DNA of 64,000 bases from Yoonia sp. (GTDB taxonomy: Bacteria; Pseudomonadota; Alphaproteobacteria; Rhodobacterales; Rhodobacteraceae), in the NCBI GenBank assembly GCA_023955335.1, contig JAGSGF010000004.1, positions 1 through 64,000 on the forward strand, in the 5' to 3' direction. The position numbers and the translations under genes are program-made. The notes below the pieces were generated by a model that did not search any database, had not been told where the DNA came from, and saw nothing but the letters and a program-made list of their open reading frames with translations. Shown here one piece after another: positions 19,321 to 29,091 of the stretch; position 1 is the stretch's first letter, and each line of letters begins with the position of its first letter.

Positions 19321-20394
19321 TTAATCGACGACCGGTTGAAAGCCTTCGATAAGTTGCTTCAGACCGAAAGAGGCGCCAACAAAAATCGCAGCAAGTGTGA
19401 TGGGCGCACTGTAAGCCAGTACCGACATCGCAGATAGGCCTTGGCCAACACTGCACCCAAAAGCAATCACAGCTCCGGCGCCCATAAGCGCGGCTCCGAC
19501 GATCTGGCGTCTTAATTCACGTGGGTCTTCACAGGCTTCCCATTTGAAATGTCCTTTGATCAGGCTGCCGATAAACGACCCAAACAGAAGCCCGATGACC
19601 GACCCAACCCCAAAGGTGATCGCCGTGCCAGAGGCCGTCATCGCATAAAGCATCGACGCGCCGATAGGGGCAGAGAAGGTATGGGACACAATGGGTGTCG
19701 CGTCAAAGCCGTTGCGGGCAACGAAGTCTGTACCGACCCAGCCGGACACAATGGCAAAGCCCACAATCCCCCCCCAAAGTAAGGCAGGTTTGATGACGCC
19801 CTTGCTGCGTGTCGCAATGCTTAAGATGATGATAACGAGACCGATGGCTAGTCCAACAGCACTGACGGGGATACCAGTCATGTCGTGAATGCCATGTGCG
19901 AGTCCAGGCACCGCCAAAGGATCGGCGCTATGCGGGAAGATGGCCAAATTTGCATAGCCGAGGGGGCCGCTAAGCACAAAAAGTGCCGATAGGCCCATCA
20001 CCAGCACGATCACGAGCGACCTGAGATCACCGCCGCCAAGACGGGCAAGTGCGCCGTAGCCGCAGTTGCCTGCAAGGGCCATTCCGTACCCAAACATCAG
20101 GCCACCAATGACGCTGGCCCCAATGTTAAGTGACTGAGACAGATAGCTAGCCTCGCTTAATCCAAAGTAGCCGAGTTGGGATGCAAAAAAACTGCCGCAG
20201 ATCGATACCCCAATCGCAACACCCCACATGCGCAGGCGTGCATCACTGCCGCCATAAAGGTAATCTTCAATCGCACCAAGCGTGCAAAATCGACCTAACC
20301 GCGCAGCAAGGCCAAGCACGATACCACCGCCCCCGCCAATCAATGCGACCAGCACATTATCTGATATTAAGTCGAACATTTCGGGCCTCCCCAA
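19321..20394 (-). CDS. YeeE/YedE family (thiosulfate/sulfur transporter, TsuA-like)
   Basis: GLAARLGRFCTLGAIED, AGNCGYGALARLGGGDLRSLV, AFGCSVGQGLSA Cys motifs; adjacent to sox regulator. Confidence 0.85.
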   Translation of the reverse strand: MGRPEMFDLISDNVLVALIGGGGGIVLGLAARLGRFCTLGAIEDYLYGGSDARLRMWGVAIGVSICGSFFASQLGYFGLSEASYLSQSLNIGASVIGGLMFGYGMALAGNCGYGALARLGGGDLRSLVIVLVMGLSALFVLSGPLGYANLAIFPHSADPLAVPGLAHGIHDMTGIPVSAVGLAIGLVIIILSIATRSKGVIKPALLWGGIVGFAIVSGWVGTDFVARNGFDATPIVSHTFSAPIGASMLYAMTASGTAITFGVGSVIGLLFGSFIGSLIKGHFKWEACEDPRELRRQIVGAALMGAGAVIAFGCSVGQGLSAMSVLAYSAPITLAAIFVGASFGLKQLIEGFQPVVD

Positions 20395-20429
20395 CCTAGA
20401 ATGTGTTTTGCCGGGGAAGCCAGAGGCGG

Positions 20430-20765
20430 CTAGTTCGCTGCGCAGAACAGATCATAGACAACTTCCATGATTTGCTTTGGACGATCATCTGTCAAACGAT
20501 AATAGATCACCTTACCGTCACGGCGCGGGGTGACGAGGCCTTCAAGTCGTAACCGCGATAATTGTTGGGACACCGCGGCTTGGCGCGCTGACAAAAGGTC
20601 TTCGAGTTCGGTGACAGATTTTTCACCCGTCACAAGATGACAAAGGATCATCAACCGTCCTTCGTGGCTAATCGCCTTAAGGAAGTTGGACGCGCTCTGC
20701 GCGTTTTGCATCATCTTATCAAGATCCTCGTCGCAGAGGTTCTCATCAAACACTGGTAGGCCCAT
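20430..20765 (-). CDS. soxR: ArsR-family sulfur-responsive regulator (SoxR/SqrR/BigR type)
   Basis: HEGRLMILCHLVTGEKSVTELEDLLSARQAAVSQQLSRLRLEGLVTPRRDGKVIYYRL; Cys42 and Cys108 plus Cys11; next to soxS. Confidence 0.85.
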   Translation of the reverse strand: MGLPVFDENLCDEDLDKMMQNAQSASNFLKAISHEGRLMILCHLVTGEKSVTELEDLLSARQAAVSQQLSRLRLEGLVTPRRDGKVIYYRLTDDRPKQIMEVVYDLFCAAN

Positions 20766-20868
20766 AACGTGCCCTTTTTTAAAACCGACGACAGTCTCCG
20801 GCCGTTCATTGATATCTTCGTTATCAGCTATTCACTCAAATTCAATCGGTCCAGACGACAAAACGTCG

Positions 20869-21246
20869 TTATCCCGATGAATCTGGTAACTTGGTCGCAT
20901 CTTGCAACATCATACCTAACAATCCCCAGAAAAAATCTTCCCCGGGATACCCTTCGATTCGCGAAATTTCGACGCCGTCATCCATTAAGATGAACGTGGG
21001 CGTAAAATGTGGTTTGCTTTTGAAGGTAAAATCCACAGGCACCGGGTCGTGCACATTGATCCGATGCAAAGGGGCTAATTTGCCTTCGCTTGTCTTCGGA
21101 TAAATCGGCGCAATTTCGTCATTCCAGCGTTCGCACCATACGCATCCATGTTCTTCGGCCATGACTAAAGTCATTTCCGCGTTGGCCGGAGCCATCGGCG
21201 AAAGCAGTGCCAAAGCTGCAAAAAAGGGGACGCGTAAATTGATCAT
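20869..21246 (-). CDS. soxS: SoxS-like periplasmic thioredoxin-fold protein
   Basis: Signal peptide and EEHGCVWCERWNDEIAPIYPKT; start 21246 or 21276; divergent from soxV. Confidence 0.8.
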   Translation of the reverse strand: MINLRVPFFAALALLSPMAPANAEMTLVMAEEHGCVWCERWNDEIAPIYPKTSEGKLAPLHRINVHDPVPVDFTFKSKPHFTPTFILMDDGVEISRIEGYPGEDFFWGLLGMMLQDATKLPDSSG

Positions 21247-21325
21247 CAAGTAACCCGATTGACTATTCGTATTCATCTTTTGTAATGTGTTCGAAGCCCT
21301 GAAGCAAGCAACCACCGGAAAACAT

Positions 21326-22066
21326 ATGTTTGATGTCACACTATCCGGCGCTGCACTGGCGGGACTTTTATCGTTCTTGTCGCCGTGCATCTTACCGATC
21401 GTTCCGTTCTATTTATCCTATTTGGCTGGTGTTGGAATGAGCCAAATCGCCGATGGTGGAGAGATTTCGGGCGCAGTCCGCCGTCGCGCATTTCTGGCCT
21501 CTTTGTGTTTCGCGGCGGGCGTCATAACGATCTTTATGGCTTTGGGCGCAACCGCCAGTTTGTTTGGACAGGTTGTTAGGGAATGGTTTGATGTTTTGCG
21601 GTGGGTGGCTGCTGCGATCATTATTGCGATGGGCCTGCATTTCCTTGGCGTGATCCGTATCGGAATTTTATATCGCCAAATGAGGGCGGACACCGGCGAT
21701 ACATCTAACCTTAGTTATGTTGGTGCATATGTCATTGGGTTGGCTTTTGCGTTTGGATGGACACCATGTGTTGGCCCCGTGTTGGCTGCGATTTTGTTCA
21801 TGGCGGGGGGGTCCGAAACAACAGTGCAGGGCGCGTTGTTATTGCTTGCTTATGGCGTCGGTATGACGCTGCCATTTGTTGTGGCCGCGTTGTTTATCGG
21901 GCCGTTCATGCGATGGATGAAGTCATTCCGGAAATACCTCGGCTTGATCGAAAAGCTGATGGGCGTGTTGCTGATCATCTTCGGAATTCTTATCGGAACG
22001 AATACGATTAATTACATCGCACAATGGATGCTGGAGGTCGCGCCAGATCTTTGGCTCCTCCTCTAG
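21326..22066 (+). CDS. soxV: SoxV, CcdA-family cytochrome c biogenesis/thiol transporter
   Basis: FLSPCILPIVPFYLSYLAG and GWTPCVGPVLAAIL motifs, position in sox locus. Confidence 0.9.
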   Translation: MFDVTLSGAALAGLLSFLSPCILPIVPFYLSYLAGVGMSQIADGGEISGAVRRRAFLASLCFAAGVITIFMALGATASLFGQVVREWFDVLRWVAAAIIIAMGLHFLGVIRIGILYRQMRADTGDTSNLSYVGAYVIGLAFAFGWTPCVGPVLAAILFMAGGSETTVQGALLLLAYGVGMTLPFVVAALFIGPFMRWMKSFRKYLGLIEKLMGVLLIIFGILIGTNTINYIAQWMLEVAPDLWLLL

Positions 22067-22080
22067 AAAGGATCTCCGTT

Positions 22081-22635
22081 ATGAAAAGACTATTTGCAAC
22101 TTTGATTGCTGTTTTATTTGCGGCGCCGCTGTTTGCCGCCACGCTAGGCGACGACGGTTTGCACAAGGCGGCCTGGATGCGAGAGACGTTCAAAGATTTG
22201 GGTGAGGATCTTGCCGAGGCGAATGCAGAAGGCAAACGCTTGATGGTCATCATCGAGCAGCGCGGGTGTATCTACTGCAAAAAGATGCACGAGGAAGTTT
22301 TTGTTGTGCCTGAGATCGATCAATACCTTCATGACAACTACTTTGTTGTGCAGATCAATATGTTTGGTGATCTCGAAGTCACTGACTTTGATGGAAACAC
22401 GTTACCAGAAAAAGACATGGTCCGGCACTGGAACGCACTGTTCACGCCGACGATCCTTTTCTTTCCGTCTGAAGTCGACGCCGGGGCCACCGCCAGCGCA
22501 GCTGCAGTAGCAACGATGCCCGGGGCGTTTGGAAAGCACACCACGTTCAACATGCTCAACTGGGTTGTCGAGCAAGGATACCTTGGGGACGAGAGTTTTC
22601 AGAAGTACCATGCGCGCAAGTTTGCAGAGCAATAG
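22081..22635 (+). CDS. soxW: SoxW, periplasmic thioredoxin
   Basis: MKRLFATLIAVLFAAPLFA signal; EQRGCIYCKKMHEEV. Confidence 0.9.
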   Translation: MKRLFATLIAVLFAAPLFAATLGDDGLHKAAWMRETFKDLGEDLAEANAEGKRLMVIIEQRGCIYCKKMHEEVFVVPEIDQYLHDNYFVVQINMFGDLEVTDFDGNTLPEKDMVRHWNALFTPTILFFPSEVDAGATASAAAVATMPGAFGKHTTFNMLNWVVEQGYLGDESFQKYHARKFAEQ

Positions 22636-22664
22636 TCGGCAGCCAAATGAGCTAAGTTATGCGT

Positions 22665-22684
22665 AAATTCAATTTATTGAATTT
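22665..22684. promoter_or_regulatory. Candidate SoxR operator AAATTCAAT-TT-ATTGAATTT
   Basis: 9-bp perfect inverted repeat containing ATTC-N8-GAAT in the soxW-soxX gap. Confidence 0.65.
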
Positions 22685-22753
22685 ATCATTGCAAGAATCC
22701 TATTCCGTAGGCTACGGTATACGACAAGAGATATTAGGTCTTTGGGAGGACAC

Positions 22754-23206
22754 ATGAAAAATCAACTACTCGCGGCTCTCGTTCTGTGCGTTGGACCGAC
22801 TTTGGTTGCCGCTGAAGACGTCGCTCCAGGCGATGTCGCTTTTAGCGACGGTGCGGTTCTTGCTTCTTTGACTGGCGCCGTTGGTGATGCAGTCGCAGGG
22901 CGCGCTGCATTCATCAATCGTAAGCAGGGCAACTGTCTTGCTTGCCATGCGAATGCCGAAATTCCCGAACAGTCGTTTCACGGCGAAGTTGGCCCACCAC
23001 TGGATTTCGTTGCTGAGCGATGGACTGCAGAGGAACTGCGCGGGATCGTTTCAAATGCGAAGATGATGTTCCCGGACACGATCATGCCAGCGTTCTATAA
23101 TGGGCTTGAGCCGAACCGGTCTTTAAAGAAATTCGCAGGAAAAACAGTGCTGTCGGCCCAGCAGGTCGAAGATATCGTTGCGTACCTACAGACGCTTTCA
23201 GAATAA
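22754..23206 (+). CDS. soxX: SoxX, monoheme cytochrome c
   Basis: Signal peptide, GNCLACHANAEIPEQSFHGEVGPPL. Confidence 0.92.
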   Translation: MKNQLLAALVLCVGPTLVAAEDVAPGDVAFSDGAVLASLTGAVGDAVAGRAAFINRKQGNCLACHANAEIPEQSFHGEVGPPLDFVAERWTAEELRGIVSNAKMMFPDTIMPAFYNGLEPNRSLKKFAGKTVLSAQQVEDIVAYLQTLSE

Positions 23207-23237
23207 CATGAACTCTAACTTTGGAGATGTGAGAAAC

Positions 23238-23660
23238 ATGGCCTTTACACGCCGCAAAATGCTGATCTTGGGATCAGCTTCATTCGCAACCGCCGCATTT
23301 GCGGGACTTCCTGCGTTCGCAGACTTAACTGACGATGCAATCACGGCCATTACTGGCGGTGCTGATATCGGTGAAGACGGCATCACGCTGACTGCTCCGG
23401 AAATTGCAGAGAACGGGAACACCGTTCCGGTTGAAGTCAGCGCCCCAGGTGCCACGTCAATCGCGTTGTTCGCGAGTGGTAACCCGACACCAGCCGTTGC
23501 GACATTCAACTTTGGTCCACTTGCAGGGTCTCAATCCGGCGCGACACGCATCCGCTTGGCCAAGACACAGGACGTTGTTGCAATTGCCACAATGGCTGAT
23601 GGGTCTTTCCAGCGTGCATCCGTGACGGTCAAAGTCACCATCGGCGGCTGCGGCGGCTAA
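23238..23660 (+). CDS. soxY: SoxY, sulfur carrier
   Basis: Tat-type TRRKMLI leader and C-terminal TIGGCGG carrier motif. Confidence 0.95.
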   Translation: MAFTRRKMLILGSASFATAAFAGLPAFADLTDDAITAITGGADIGEDGITLTAPEIAENGNTVPVEVSAPGATSIALFASGNPTPAVATFNFGPLAGSQSGATRIRLAKTQDVVAIATMADGSFQRASVTVKVTIGGCGG

Positions 23661-23683
23661 ACGAGTTTAGAAGGAATATTAAA

Positions 23684-24013
23684 ATGGCAGAAAATGTACG
23701 TCCTCGCGTCCGCGTTCCCAAAACGGCAGCAGCAGGCGAAGTGATTACAATCAAGTCGTTGATCAGTCACAAAATGGAATCTGGCCAACGCAAAGATGGG
23801 GATGGCAACGTTATCCCGCGTTCAATCATTAACCGGTTTGTTTGCGCTTTTAATGGCGAAGTCGTCATTGATGTGACGCTTGAAGCCGCTGTATCGACAA
23901 ACCCATTCTTCGAATTTGAAGCAGTGGTGCCAGAAGCAGGTGACTTTACCTTCACTTGGTATGACGACGACGGATCGGTTTACGAAGAAACAAAATCGAT
24001 CGCGATCGCCTGA
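23684..24013 (+). CDS. soxZ: SoxZ
   Basis: PRVRVPKTAAAGEVITIKSLISHKMESGQRKDGDGNVIPR. Confidence 0.95.
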   Translation: MAENVRPRVRVPKTAAAGEVITIKSLISHKMESGQRKDGDGNVIPRSIINRFVCAFNGEVVIDVTLEAAVSTNPFFEFEAVVPEAGDFTFTWYDDDGSVYEETKSIAIA

Positions 24014-24040
24014 TTTGAAATGTTTAGGGAGGAACGCCAT

Positions 24041-24880
24041 ATGAAACTGCAAAATGCAATCGCGGCGGCCGCAATACTGTCATTCGCTGGCACAATGAGC
24101 TTTGCTCAGGATGACAACGAACTTTCAGTTGATGGCCAACTAATTTCAACCGAGGCCGATGCGCCGGCACACATGGAAAATGTCGGTACGGTCTATTCAG
24201 GCTGGCGTTTCCGTTCGGAAGATACGCAAGCCATGCAAATGGATGACTTTGACAATTCAGGTTTTGTGTTTGTCGACGACGGGCTGTCGCTTATGGCGTC
24301 AGTGGACGGAAGCGAAGGGAAATCTTGCGCGTCTTGCCACGAAAACGTTGAGGATTTCGCTGGGTTGAAGGCGAAATTGCCGCGGGTCAACGACAGTGGC
24401 GAGCTTGAGACCATGGAAGAACTTGTCAACACCTGCCGCACCGAGCGGATGGGTGCAGAGCCATGGAAATACTCAGGGTCTCAGATGACTGCCGTCACAG
24501 CGGTTATTGGTTTGCAGTCCCGCGGAATGCCAATTGATGTGGCAATTGACGGGCCTGCCGCGTCCTTTTGGGAACGTGGCCAAGAGCTGTACTATGCTCG
24601 TGTTGGTCAGTTGGATCTGTCGTGCGCAAACTGCCACGAAGACAACTATGGCACTATGATCCGTGCCGATCACCTAAGTCAGGGCCAGATCAACGGCTTC
24701 CCGACTTACCGTTTGAAAAATGCGAAGTTGAATGGGGTTCATAACCGTTTCAGCGGTTGCATGAAGAACGTGCGTGCGGAACCTTACGCAGATGGTTCTG
24801 ACGAGTTTAAAGCACTTGAGCTTTATCTCGCGTCACGTGGGACCGGTCTTTCCGTCGAAACACCTTCTGTCCGCAACTAA
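24041..24880 (+). CDS. soxA: SoxA, diheme cytochrome c
   Basis: Two CxxCH motifs (CASCHE, CANCHE) and Cys ligand region RFSGCMKNVRAEPY. Confidence 0.93.
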   Translation: MKLQNAIAAAAILSFAGTMSFAQDDNELSVDGQLISTEADAPAHMENVGTVYSGWRFRSEDTQAMQMDDFDNSGFVFVDDGLSLMASVDGSEGKSCASCHENVEDFAGLKAKLPRVNDSGELETMEELVNTCRTERMGAEPWKYSGSQMTAVTAVIGLQSRGMPIDVAIDGPAASFWERGQELYYARVGQLDLSCANCHEDNYGTMIRADHLSQGQINGFPTYRLKNAKLNGVHNRFSGCMKNVRAEPYADGSDEFKALELYLASRGTGLSVETPSVRN

Positions 24881-24885
24881 AAGAC

Positions 24886-24915
24886 ACGCCCGCGGCACTT
24901 TGTGCTTGCGGGCGT
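24886..24915 (+). terminator. Hairpin between soxA and soxB (ACGCCCGC...GCGGGCGT)
   Basis: 8-bp stem with inner GGCAC/GTGCT pairing, weak following T-tract. Confidence 0.55.
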
Positions 24916-24928
24916 TATCGTTTCCAAC

Positions 24929-24948
24929 ACATTCAATAAGTAGAATGT
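24929..24948. promoter_or_regulatory. Candidate SoxR operator ACATTC-AATAAGTA-GAATGT
   Basis: 6-bp perfect inverted repeat, ATTC-N8-GAAT, upstream of soxB ATG (24968). Confidence 0.6.
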
Positions 24949-24967
24949 AACAATCATAATCTAGGAT

Positions 24968-26668
24968 ATGTCCATGATCTCTCGTCGTCATTTTGTTCAA
25001 GCCGGATTGGCTGCATCCGCCATTTATGGCGCGTCTGGCTTTGGAAACTGGGGGCGACTTTCTGCACAGCAAGCGCTTACACAGAATGACTTGCTCGACT
25101 TTGAGACGACCGGGAATGTGACCATTGTGCACATCACAGACATCCACGCCCAACTTAAGCCAGTCTACTTTCGCGAGCCCGAAATCAACATCGGCGTTGG
25201 CGGTGTCAGCGGTCTGCCGCCACATGTCACCGGCGCGGACTTTCGCAAGCTCTATGGCATTCCAGACGGCAGTGCGGCGGACTATGCGCTAACGTACGAT
25301 GACTTTACATCGCTGGCGGGCACCTATGGCCGCATGGGCGGAATGGACCGCATCTCGACGGTTGTGAATTCCATCCGTGCAGACCGCGCCGACGCGCTTG
25401 TGCTAGATGGCGGCGACACTTGGCAAGGCAGTCTGACCGCATTGCGCACCAACGGCCAAGACATGGTCAATGTTTTCAACGCACTTGGTACCGATGCGAT
25501 GACGTCGCATTGGGAATTCACATTGGGTATTGATCGCGTGATGGAGATTGTCGAAAACGAGTTGAATTTCCCATTCTTGGGCGCAAACATTTTTGATACC
25601 GAATGGGATGAACGTGCGTTTGAGCCGTACAAGATGTTTGAACGGGGCGGCGTACAGATCGCTGTCATCGGACAAGCATTCCCTTACATGCCGATCGCCA
25701 ATCCCGGATGGATGTTCCCTGACCTAAGCTTTGGTGTGCGTCAGGATAATATGGCCGAACTGGTCGCCGAAGTGCGCGCAAAAGGTGCCGAACTTGTGGT
25801 GCTTTTGTCGCACAACGGTTTTGACGTTGATCGCAAGCTGGCGGCAAATGTTGACGGTATTGATATCATTTTGACTGGCCACACACATGACGCTCTGCCA
25901 GAGCCGGTGTTGGTGAATAAGACTTACTTGATCGCAAGCGGCAGCCACGGAAAATTTGTCACCCGTCTTGATCTCGATGTTCGCGATGGAGAGATGAAGG
26001 GCATCAATCACCGCCTGATCCCCGTCTTTACGGACGTTATTGCGCCTGACCCTGAGATGACTGCATTGGTGGACAGCCAGCGCGCGCCATACCAAGCCGA
26101 ATTGGACGAAGTTATCGGCAAGACAGACTCGCTTTTGTATCGCCGCGGGAATTTCAATGGCACTTGGGATGACCTGATTTGCAACGCGCTTATTTCCGAG
26201 CGTGAAGCAGACATTGCTTTGTCTCCCGGTTTCCGGTGGGGCGCGTCTTTACTTCCGGGTCAGGATATCAAACGCGAAGATATCTTTAACGCCACAGCAA
26301 TGAGCTATCCAGAAGCGTACCGGTCGGAAATGACGGGTGAAACATTGCATATCATCCTCGAGGACGTTGCTGATAACCTCTTTAATCCTGATCCTTACTA
26401 CCAGCAGGGCGGTGACATGGTGCGCGTTGGTGGCATGGGGTACCGCATTGATATCAACCAGCCACAAGGCAAGCGGATCACAGAGATGACGTTGCTGAAG
26501 ACTGGCGAAAGAATTGAACCGTCACAGACTTACGTCGTTGCTGGCTGGGCAAGTGTGAATGAAGGCACCGAGGGTCCTGCAATTTGGGACGTCGTCGAAA
26601 GCCATATTCGCCGCGAGGGGACAGTGACTGTAGACCCGAATACGTCCGTCAAAGTGATCGGCGCGTAG
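24968..26668 (+). CDS. soxB: SoxB, thiosulfohydrolase
   Basis: Tat leader SRRHFVQ; TIVHITDIHAQLKPVYFREPE metallophosphatase/5'-nucleotidase motif; 566 aa. Confidence 0.95.
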   Translation: MSMISRRHFVQAGLAASAIYGASGFGNWGRLSAQQALTQNDLLDFETTGNVTIVHITDIHAQLKPVYFREPEINIGVGGVSGLPPHVTGADFRKLYGIPDGSAADYALTYDDFTSLAGTYGRMGGMDRISTVVNSIRADRADALVLDGGDTWQGSLTALRTNGQDMVNVFNALGTDAMTSHWEFTLGIDRVMEIVENELNFPFLGANIFDTEWDERAFEPYKMFERGGVQIAVIGQAFPYMPIANPGWMFPDLSFGVRQDNMAELVAEVRAKGAELVVLLSHNGFDVDRKLAANVDGIDIILTGHTHDALPEPVLVNKTYLIASGSHGKFVTRLDLDVRDGEMKGINHRLIPVFTDVIAPDPEMTALVDSQRAPYQAELDEVIGKTDSLLYRRGNFNGTWDDLICNALISEREADIALSPGFRWGASLLPGQDIKREDIFNATAMSYPEAYRSEMTGETLHIILEDVADNLFNPDPYYQQGGDMVRVGGMGYRIDINQPQGKRITEMTLLKTGERIEPSQTYVVAGWASVNEGTEGPAIWDVVESHIRREGTVTVDPNTSVKVIGA

Positions 26669-26720
26669 GCGCCAACCGAAATACAAAAATGAGTGATAAA
26701 TTCTCAAAGAGGAAAGCCGA

Positions 26721-27989
26721 ATGACTGAGCAATTCAAAGGGGTGAAGCCGTCACGGCGCGCATTCCTGCGTGGCGCTGCTGCCGTGGGTGGAGCAACTGC
26801 AATCGGAACGTCTGCAGCTGCAGAAGCGGATCCCGCAATTACACAAATGAAGCCTTGGAACCAGTTCTTGGGTGAAGGCGTCGATGCGCGCCCTTACGGT
26901 ATGCCGTCAAAGTTCGAGGCCCATGTGCGTCGTCAGGATGTGCCTTGGCTAACGGCTGATCCGATTTCGTCGGTGAACTTCACACCACTTCACGAAATGG
27001 ACGGTATCATCACGCCGAACGGGTTGTGTTTTGAACGCCACCACGGCGGAATTGCCGAAGTCGATCCTGCGGAACATCGGATTATGATCAACGGACTGGT
27101 TGATCGCGAGCTTGTCTTTACGATGGAAGATCTGATGCGGTTCCCACGCGAGAACCATGTCTACTTTCTTGAATGTGCGGCAAACTCTGGCATGGAATGG
27201 CGTGGCGCGCAGCTAAACGGCTGTCAGTACACCCACGGCATGATCCACAACGTTATGTATACTGGCGTCCCGCTGCGTCTTCTGTTGGAGGAAGCAGGCG
27301 TCAAAACCGAAGGCAAATGGATACTGCCAGAAGGTGCAGACGCATCCGGCATGACCCGATCTATTCCGATGGAAAAGGCGCTCGACGATTGCCTCGTTGC
27401 TTTCAAAATGAACGGTGAAGCGCTGCGTCCCGAGCAGGGCTATCCAGTGCGCCTTGTCGTTCCTGGTTGGGAAGGCAATATGTGGATCAAGTGGTTGCGC
27501 CGGATCGAAGTTGGCGACCAGCCTTGGCATCACCGCGAAGAAACGTCGAAGTATACTGATCTGTTGGGTGACGGACGTGCGCGCCGGTTTACCTGGGAGA
27601 TGGATGCCAAATCGGTCATCACAAACCCAAGCCCGCAAGCGCCGATCACGCATGGCAAAGGTCAAACGGTTATTACGGGTGTTGCGTGGTCAGGCCGCGG
27701 AACAATTCCACGGGTCGATGTGACCATTGATGGCGGCGTGAACTGGCATCAGGCACGCATGTCTGGGCCGAGCATGGATAAGTCTATGCACCGCTTTTAC
27801 TATGAATTTGATTGGGATGGCTCTGACCTTTTGCTGCAAAGCCGTGCTCATGATTCCACAGGATATGTGCAACCCACCAAAGACCAGCTCCGTGCAGTCC
27901 GTGGTTTGAATTCAATCTATCACAACAACGGCATCCAGACTTGGTTTGTCAATTCGGACGGAGTGGCTGAAAATGTCGAAATTTCTTAA
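26721..27989 (+). CDS. soxC: SoxC, sulfane dehydrogenase molybdopterin subunit
   Basis: Tat leader SRRAFLRG; FLECAANSGMEWRGAQLNGCQYTHGM, sulfite oxidase-type domain. Confidence 0.95.
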   Translation: MTEQFKGVKPSRRAFLRGAAAVGGATAIGTSAAAEADPAITQMKPWNQFLGEGVDARPYGMPSKFEAHVRRQDVPWLTADPISSVNFTPLHEMDGIITPNGLCFERHHGGIAEVDPAEHRIMINGLVDRELVFTMEDLMRFPRENHVYFLECAANSGMEWRGAQLNGCQYTHGMIHNVMYTGVPLRLLLEEAGVKTEGKWILPEGADASGMTRSIPMEKALDDCLVAFKMNGEALRPEQGYPVRLVVPGWEGNMWIKWLRRIEVGDQPWHHREETSKYTDLLGDGRARRFTWEMDAKSVITNPSPQAPITHGKGQTVITGVAWSGRGTIPRVDVTIDGGVNWHQARMSGPSMDKSMHRFYYEFDWDGSDLLLQSRAHDSTGYVQPTKDQLRAVRGLNSIYHNNGIQTWFVNSDGVAENVEIS

Positions 27990-29055
27990 GAAATCCACGC
28001 TGACGGTCGGTGGTATCGCCGCAATGCTTGTGGTCGCATTCGTGCAGGAAACTGCTGCGGACCAGTCCGCGCCTTACAATCTTGGCCGTGAAGCATTGCC
28101 AGAAGAGGTTGCTGCATGGGACATTGATGTCCGCCCAGATGGAAAAGGCCTGCCTGTTGGAAGCGGTGACGTTTTCACTGGTGAAGAAGTTTGGATTGAA
28201 AAATGCGCGTCTTGCCACGGTGACTTTGCTGAAGGTTCTGGCCGCTGGCCTGTGCTTGCAGGTGGCATTGGCACGCTTGCTAGCGAAAACCCAGTGAAAA
28301 CGATTGGTTCATATTGGCCGTATCTTTCGACGGTTTATGACTATGTGAACCGCGCAATGCCATTTGGAAATGCGCAATCTCTCACCGATGATGAAGTGTA
28401 TGCGCTGACGGCTTATCTGTTGTATTCCAACGATATCGTGGACGACGAGTTTACGCTTTCAAACGATAACTTCCTTGAAGTCGAGATGCCTAACACCGAT
28501 AACTTCTATCCTGATGATCGGGTAGAGGTTGAGATGCCGCTATTTAGCGTCGAGGCATGCATGTCTGATTGCAAGACCGACGTCGCGATTACGATGCGTG
28601 CGGCTGTCGTAGACGTGACACCGGAGACAGACGGTGATGCCGAGGTTGAAGAAGCTGCCGCTGACGTCGAAGCGACCGAAGAGCCAGCAGCTGTGGCAGA
28701 GGTCGCGGTCGTTGAAGTGGCTGCTTTGGATATGGAACTGGTTGCCGCAGGCGAAGGTGCGTTCCGGCAATGCAAATCTTGCCACCAAGTCGGTGACAAG
28801 GCGCGCAATCGCACGGGGCCAATGCTCAATAATATTGTCGGCAATCCAGCCGGCAGCGTAGAAGGATTCCGTTATTCTGGGCCAATGGAAGAGGCCGCTG
28901 CAGGTGGTCTTGTTTGGACCGAAGAGGAATTGGGCGCATTCTTGACGGATCCGCGTGGATATATGCAAGGCACCAAGATGACGTTCCGCGGTGTCCGTAA
29001 GCCCGAAGACATCGCTGGACTCATTGAATATCTGAAAAGCTTTGAGGCGGACTAA
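27973..29055 (+). CDS. soxD: SoxD, diheme cytochrome c subunit
   Basis: CASCHGDFAEGSGRWPVLAGG and CKSCHQVGDKARNRTGP; overlaps soxC by 17 nt. Confidence 0.93.
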   Translation: MSKFLKKSTLTVGGIAAMLVVAFVQETAADQSAPYNLGREALPEEVAAWDIDVRPDGKGLPVGSGDVFTGEEVWIEKCASCHGDFAEGSGRWPVLAGGIGTLASENPVKTIGSYWPYLSTVYDYVNRAMPFGNAQSLTDDEVYALTAYLLYSNDIVDDEFTLSNDNFLEVEMPNTDNFYPDDRVEVEMPLFSVEACMSDCKTDVAITMRAAVVDVTPETDGDAEVEEAAADVEATEEPAAVAEVAVVEVAALDMELVAAGEGAFRQCKSCHQVGDKARNRTGPMLNNIVGNPAGSVEGFRYSGPMEEAAAGGLVWTEEELGAFLTDPRGYMQGTKMTFRGVRKPEDIAGLIEYLKSFEAD

Positions 29056-29091
29056 TAGCCGACACACCTTCCCACCAAAGGAGATCAAAAG

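Noticed and set aside
26680-26720. ATTCTCAAAGAGGAAA as a further SoxR operator before soxC
   Set aside because: Right arm mismatched and coincides with the Shine-Dalgarno of soxC
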